From positions 1 to 10,054 of the forward strand of contig JALZWI010000138.1 of NCBI GenBank assembly GCA_023299895.1: a DNA stretch of 10,054 nucleotides, read 5' to 3'. Of the stretch, positions 6,179-10,054 are shown piece after piece. The notes under the pieces are model-generated. The model made no database searches. It was given only the letters and a program-made list of their open reading frames with translations, and had not been told where the DNA came from. Position numbers and translations under genes: made by a program. Numbering within the stretch: position 1 is the first letter of the stretch; every line of letters starts with the position of its first letter. This stretch comes from Arenicella sp. GTDB lineage: Bacteria; Pseudomonadota; Gammaproteobacteria; Arenicellales; Arenicellaceae.

Positions 6179-8548
6179 TTAGAAGTTGTGACGGTAAGTT
6201 ACCCCCACTGTTCTTGGAGTATTAATTCGAAATGCAGTTCGCGCTCGACCACCTCGTTCACGGTCAAATGAAAGCAAGGCATTTTCATCAAAGAGGTTAT
6301 TAATATAAAGACTCAGACTCCATGCCTCAGTATCAAAAGCCACATTCGCGTTAACAATTTCATAGGAAGGTAGTTCGAGATCAATATCGACAACTTCGCT
6401 ACCATTTAGCTGGCCAAACACTAAACCAGGCTCAAAAACACCAGCGCCTGCAACTTGGTCAGCAGGTTGCGTAATCCGATCACCAACAAATTGAATGCTG
6501 GTTGAGAATGACAAATCTCCGTCTGAACCAAAAAGTTGCGATGGTATTGTGTAGGCCGCCGATGCCGACGCTGAAAATTCAGGCACTGAAGCAAGACGAT
6601 TACCGTCTTCGACACCACCAACGATATTGCCGCTGCCGTCCAAAATTGTGCTATCGAACTCTGCCTCTAACAAGCTGGCTACCACACTAAAGTCCCAATA
6701 ATCACTTGGCTTAGCTTTTAATTCTAACTCCAAACCAGCGGTATGCGCATCAGGCACATTAAAGGATACACGCGATGAACAGGTGCCCGCATCTAACGTT
6801 ACCTGAAGGTCTGAAATATCAGTGTAATAAGCAGCTGCGTTAATGCTAACCCTGTTGTAGCTCGCTTTAAATCCAACTTCGTAATTGACTAAGCTTTCAT
6901 CATCGAAATCCTGGAAATCACCAAAAATTGCAGCATCTTGCTCACTACACAGATTAACATTTAGTGGGTCATTTACCCCGCCCAATCGAAAACCTTCTGA
7001 GACTTGCGCATTGTAAGTAACATTGTCATTAAGGTCGTAGCTCAATAAAACTCGCGGGTTAAACCCGTCTGATTCTGTTTCATCCACGACATTGTCCGCG
7101 CCCGAACCAAAAATACCACCTTGCGAAATCGTACGAGTCTCCTCATAATCATAAAAACGGCCACCCACTGTTAATTGCGTTCGTTCATTTATATCGTAAC
7201 TAAATTCACCGAAAATACTGATCTGCTCTAACTCAAATGGAATATCTGAGTTGAATGGCGAATCTAATGGAAAACCATTCGCAAGTTGCGCAGAGTTTGC
7301 ACCGACAGTATCAATTGCAAAACTGGACACATCGAAAAAGGCATCAAAGCCTGGTGTTGGCAAACGCTGAGTATAATCACGATCGGTATCCGAATAAAAA
7401 GCACCCGCTACCCAATTAAACGGCCCATCACCATTTGAGCTTAGTCTAAACTCATAGGTAAACTGAGAAAGTTCGGTTTCATCAAGCAAGTTTGAAGGAA
7501 TTGCGTTGACCGCAGGATCCAAACCAAAGTCTTCCGATACACTGTGAGTCAAAGCACTCGCATCACGGCTCACCAGTATGTCTCGATCAGTAAACGACGT
7601 AATTGACGTCGCATCAAAACCGTCAAAACTATAAACAGCGGTTAAGTCTGCAATCACGATGTCATCTTCAAACGCTTCACGTGTTAACAAGAATTGCTCT
7701 CTTTCACCCAAGTCAACTCCGACCGCAGAACCCAGAAAATTAAACACATCCTCTCGGTTATTGCCATCCGTTTCAATGTTTTGCACGATCAAACGAGGGG
7801 TAAGAGTAAGCCTATCGTTAGGCTGATACGTCACTGCAAATCGGCCACCTGTTCGAGTGCCACTATTCACGTCGTCACCACCAGCGGGGCCAACCGCATC
7901 AATAAAACCACCGTACTCGGTGTGATAAACCACACCACGAAACGCAGCCTTACCATCTGCAAAAGGTGCATTAATATAGCCTTTGGCATGACCGCCGACT
8001 TCACCATCAGAGACAGAGTTAAGGTTCAATTCGAAAGCACCAGAGCTTTCTTCAAGATCGGGCTGATTGGTGATATATCGAATTGTGCCACCAATTGAGC
8101 CAGACCCAAACAGAGTGCCTTGTGGCCCACGCAATGTCTCAACTCGATTTAAATCGTAAAAATCAAGATCAGGCGTAAAAAGCGATAATGAAATAACTGA
8201 CTCATCGACATAGATTCCTACCTGTTCTTTTACACCCGGCTGGTCTCGTACGATTTGACCAGCAGAAACGCCACGAATCGCAACCTGACTCTGGCCAGGG
8301 CCTAAATTTTGAATACTCAAACCCGATACATTACGAGAAATTTCTTCCAGAGTTGTTGCGCCAGCACGTTGAATATCATCTTGAGTCTGGGCATTAATTG
8401 AAAATGGTACATCTTGAATCGACAGTGTTCGCTTGGTTGCCGTCACGACTATCTCTTCTAGTACTCTGGTCTGCGCTTGAACGGTTACCGCAATACTCGC
8501 AGTAACCGCAAAAGCGACTAGTTTTGCTTTAATATTATTACTTCTCAT
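6179..8548 (-). CDS. TonB-dependent outer-membrane receptor
   Basis: A 789-residue protein, a usual length for the family. The ATG at 8546-8548 follows a very strong GGAGGAGA at 8553-8560. Residues 1-25 are a signal peptide (V-Q-A before Gln26). A TonB-box-like EEIVVTATKR at 31-40 is followed by the plug domain (about 42-163) with DVPFSINA, AIRGVSAGQ, GIYVDE, and the hallmark RVETLRGPQGTLFGSG plus GGTIRYITNQP at 135-163. The rest is a beta-barrel with alternating aromatic strands, for example NVTYNAQVSEGFRLGG, and it ends in YRHNF with the C-terminal Phe typical of outer-membrane barrels. It takes up a ligand across the outer membrane using TonB/ExbBD energy. No N-terminal signalling domain is present, so it is not a FecA-type sigma regulator. 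The substrate (siderophore, carbohydrate, vitamin or other) cannot be read from the sequence. No TonB or ABC-transporter gene is adjacent. Confidence 0.95.
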   Translation of the reverse strand: MRSNNIKAKLVAFAVTASIAVTVQAQTRVLEEIVVTATKRTLSIQDVPFSINAQTQDDIQRAGATTLEEISRNVSGLSIQNLGPGQSQVAIRGVSAGQIVRDQPGVKEQVGIYVDESVISLSLFTPDLDFYDLNRVETLRGPQGTLFGSGSIGGTIRYITNQPDLEESSGAFELNLNSVSDGEVGGHAKGYINAPFADGKAAFRGVVYHTEYGGFIDAVGPAGGDDVNSGTRTGGRFAVTYQPNDRLTLTPRLIVQNIETDGNNREDVFNFLGSAVGVDLGEREQFLLTREAFEDDIVIADLTAVYSFDGFDATSITSFTDRDILVSRDASALTHSVSEDFGLDPAVNAIPSNLLDETELSQFTYEFRLSSNGDGPFNWVAGAFYSDTDRDYTQRLPTPGFDAFFDVSSFAIDTVGANSAQLANGFPLDSPFNSDIPFELEQISIFGEFSYDINERTQLTVGGRFYDYEETRTISQGGIFGSGADNVVDETESDGFNPRVLLSYDLNDNVTYNAQVSEGFRLGGVNDPLNVNLCSEQDAAIFGDFQDFDDESLVNYEVGFKASYNRVSINAAAYYTDISDLQVTLDAGTCSSRVSFNVPDAHTAGLELELKAKPSDYWDFSVVASLLEAEFDSTILDGSGNIVGGVEDGNRLASVPEFSASASAAYTIPSQLFGSDGDLSFSTSIQFVGDRITQPADQVAGAGVFEPGLVFGQLNGSEVVDIDLELPSYEIVNANVAFDTEAWSLSLYINNLFDENALLSFDRERGGRARTAFRINTPRTVGVTYRHNF

Positions 8549-8560
8549 TTTCTCTCCTCC

Positions 8561-8580
8561 AAAGGTGTAGTTACACTTTT
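8561..8580. promoter_or_regulatory. Near-perfect 20-bp palindrome abutting the receptor's ribosome site
   Basis: AAAGGTGTAGTTACACTTTT is an inverted repeat: nine positions on each side of a central GT, with only a G-T wobble breaking the match. It touches the GGAGGAGA at 8553-8560 and lies downstream of the predicted transcription start. It could be an operator for a dimeric repressor, or a leader hairpin affecting ribosome access. Confidence 0.55.
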
Positions 8581-8626
8581 ATACGTTTATTTATTTTTAT
8601 ATTGTCGAGTAAATATTTTTTTACTT

Positions 8627-8655
8627 CTTATATAAATAATTATTGTAAAGATCAA
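8627..8655 (-). promoter_or_regulatory. Candidate sigma-70 promoter for the TonB-dependent receptor
   Basis: On the minus strand, TTGATC (complement of 8650-8655) and TATAAG (complement of 8627-8632) are separated by exactly 17 bases and match four and five of six consensus positions. Transcription would start near 8620, giving a leader of about 70 bases that includes the 8561-8580 palindrome. A weaker inverted repeat (AGTAAA at 8608-8613, TTTACT at 8620-8625) spans the expected start site. Confidence 0.5.
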
Positions 8656-9010
8656 AACAACAATAATCCATGCTATCACCAGATAATTATCTTGTCAGTA
8701 ATTAATTTTTGATGAATCCTTAATTTAAAATCGATTATATAGAGTGCCTTGAAGCATGTTTTGCGTAAAATGACACTGGTTAATTTAGTCGCATCCATTC
8801 ATTTATAAGCCAAATCTAACCGAAACCAAAAACCTAAACAAGAAGATCACCTTGCCTTTTAACCTTGGTTCTATCCCCCCTGCAAGTCAGAAAAAAGCTC
8901 TGTCACTTTAATTTATTTTAATCCTTTTTCTGTATACAAAATTATGAGCTATACTTTCAAAAGTTACCTGAACGAGCATATGGGTTAATTCAGCACTCAT
9001 CCAGCCAGCT

Positions 9011-9037
9011 TCGACTTATTCAACCAATATCTATAAT
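9011..9037 (+). promoter_or_regulatory. Candidate promoter giving an almost leaderless mRNA
   Basis: A perfect TATAAT lies at 9032-9037, only nine bases before the ATG at 9047; TCGACT at 9011-9016 is a four-of-six -35 box at a short 15-base spacing. Transcription would begin at or within a few bases of the start codon, and no Shine-Dalgarno sequence is present upstream of it. An alternative -10, TATACT at 8950-8955, would give a normal leader. Confidence 0.35.
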
Positions 9038-9046
9038 AAAAATAAA

Positions 9047-9928
9047 ATGATGAAAAAACTTTGCAGCTATTTTGTACTATTAGTATTGATGTTTTCTGCT
9101 TCTGCCTCGGCGTCATGCCCTGCTGGAGAATCCGAGTCCAATGTCCAACTACAGATCCTAGGGTCCAGTGGTCCTCGTGCGGGGACTTCGGGAAGAGCTT
9201 CGAGCTCTTATCTGCTTTGGGTAGACGGAGTTGGACGAATCTTAATTGATGCGGGTGGCGGTACTAAGGTCACTTTCGAAAAATCAGGAGCAACCTTCAA
9301 CGATATAGACTTACTTGCTCTAAGTCATTTTCACCCAGACCATGTATCAGAGCTACCTGCAATTTTTTGGCCACCGCCACGCCAACCTTTTAAAATCTCA
9401 GGACCTAACGCAGGCGGCAGCTTTCCGTCATTAGACGATTTCCTCGAAAACTTATTTGGCGAAGACGGTGCCTTTCAAATTCTTTCTCAGCACCTCAAAT
9501 ATGACGCAATAACAATCGATGCTAGCTCCGATAAAGCGGTTGAAGTATGGAGTGACGGCGATATATTAGTGCGAGGTAAAGGTGTTCCCCACAATGATGT
9601 GCCAGCGATTGGTTATCGAGTTGATGTTGGAGACCACAGCATTGCTTTCGCGAGCGATCAAAACGGCTCAGACCCTGAGTGGCTCGAATTAATTAAAGAC
9701 GTAGATGTACTGGTGGTTCACTTCGGCACTGATGAAAGTCGTGATACTCATTTCCATGCCAAGCCTAGCGTATGGGGACAAATGGCTACTGATGCCAATG
9801 CTGGTCAAGTAATCGTCAGTCATATTACCAATGAAAGATCATTAGAGGCTAGCGTAGAGTTCTTGCAAAGCACCTACAGTGGGCCGGTTATCATTGCTGA
9901 AGATTTGATGTGTGCCGAAGTCCTCTAG
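9047..9928 (+). CDS. Exported metallo-beta-lactamase-fold hydrolase, RNase Z-like branch
   Basis: A 293-residue protein. The start is the first of two adjacent ATG codons (9047 and 9050); no Shine-Dalgarno sequence is visible. Residues 1-22 are a Sec signal peptide with an Ala/Ser-rich end; Cys24 follows but the preceding residues are not a good lipobox. The metal site is complete: SHFHPDH gives His94, His96, Asp98 and His99; then His182 (GVPHND), Asp204 (ASDQNG) and His259 (VSHIT). DTHFHAKPS (233-241) occupies the place of the RNase Z 'HS' motif. Two zinc ions are expected. The fold resembles tRNase Z, but the export signal and lack of a flexible arm argue against tRNA processing. Exported relatives include phosphodiesterase- and arylsulfatase-like enzymes. 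Cys24 and Cys289 could pair. The substrate is unknown. It is divergent from the TonB-dependent receptor. Confidence 0.88.
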   Translation: MMKKLCSYFVLLVLMFSASASASCPAGESESNVQLQILGSSGPRAGTSGRASSSYLLWVDGVGRILIDAGGGTKVTFEKSGATFNDIDLLALSHFHPDHVSELPAIFWPPPRQPFKISGPNAGGSFPSLDDFLENLFGEDGAFQILSQHLKYDAITIDASSDKAVEVWSDGDILVRGKGVPHNDVPAIGYRVDVGDHSIAFASDQNGSDPEWLELIKDVDVLVVHFGTDESRDTHFHAKPSVWGQMATDANAGQVIVSHITNERSLEASVEFLQSTYSGPVIIAEDLMCAEVL

Positions 9929-10036
9929 GAGTCGCTTGCTTAACCTGATCAGGAAAAAAAATAGCAGCTAGATCGCTTCCATTGAAAATTAAATTTGTAG
10001 TTCTCAACGTGATTTTCTGATTGTAGAATAAATCAG

Positions 10037-10054
10037 GGGCCATATATATGGCCC
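10037..10054. terminator. Possible terminator stem at the right edge
   Basis: GGGCCATATATATGGCCC is a perfect 18-base palindrome and ends exactly at the window edge, preceded by one more G. It lies 108 bases past the hydrolase stop. If the sequence continues with C and a T-run it is the hydrolase terminator; this cannot be seen here. Confidence 0.4.

Larger units (their letters stand above)
8549..9046. other. Divergent intergenic region between the receptor and the MBL hydrolase
   Basis: No gene is visible in this 498-base, very AT-rich spacer. It holds the receptor's promoter and palindrome near the left end and a possible promoter for the hydrolase at the right end. A 12-bp perfect palindrome AGATAATTATCT at 8681-8692 could be a further regulator site, but such AT-rich palindromes arise easily by chance. 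The centre (about 8700-8930) shows nothing I can name. Confidence 0.5.

Overview
The window looks like a chromosomal segment of a Gram-negative, probably marine or other aquatic gammaproteobacterium. It is moderately AT-rich, with AT-rich intergenic spacers. Almost every product carries an export signal: Sec signal peptides, one lipobox, and one TonB-dependent outer-membrane receptor. The taxonomic placement is inferred from the gene types and was not tested. No rRNA, tRNA, CRISPR array, insertion sequence or phage gene was found.

Layout, left to right. From 1 to about 3580, three genes lie on the minus strand in the order (5' to 3' on that strand) long DUF6152-type secreted protein (start 3582), Amidohydro_3-type lipoprotein hydrolase (start 2438), short DUF6152-type secreted protein (start 525, running off the left edge). 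The gaps are 85 and 104 bases and no convincing internal terminator is visible, so they may be one operon. Next, 3583-4049 is a gene-free stretch with a 13-bp-arm inverted repeat 71 bases upstream of the corrected start of the long DUF6152 gene. Two more minus-strand genes follow: an exported C-type-lectin-fold protein (4050-4865) and a small four-helix inner-membrane protein (4947-5393). A small exported protein of unknown function is on the plus strand (5529-6017). It converges on a large TonB-dependent receptor on the minus strand (6179-8548), and a perfect 17-bp hairpin terminator separates the two. A 498-base divergent spacer holds a good promoter for the receptor. It is followed by a plus-strand secreted metallo-beta-lactamase-fold hydrolase of the RNase Z-like branch (9047-9928). 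The window ends in a palindrome that may be the stem of its terminator.

How the genes may work together: the set looks like an envelope or periplasm module. It has an outer-membrane importer for an unknown large or scarce ligand, a lipoprotein metal-dependent hydrolase, a secreted MBL hydrolase and a CTLD protein that could bind carbohydrate or surface. The two DUF6152 proteins are both predicted to begin, after signal-peptide removal, with His-His. One of them ends in Gly-Gly-Met repeats, so metal (copper) handling is a possible but untested role. No substrate can be named from sequence alone. I do not see proof of a new system; the best candidate is the DUF6152 / amidohydrolase / DUF6152 cassette at the left.
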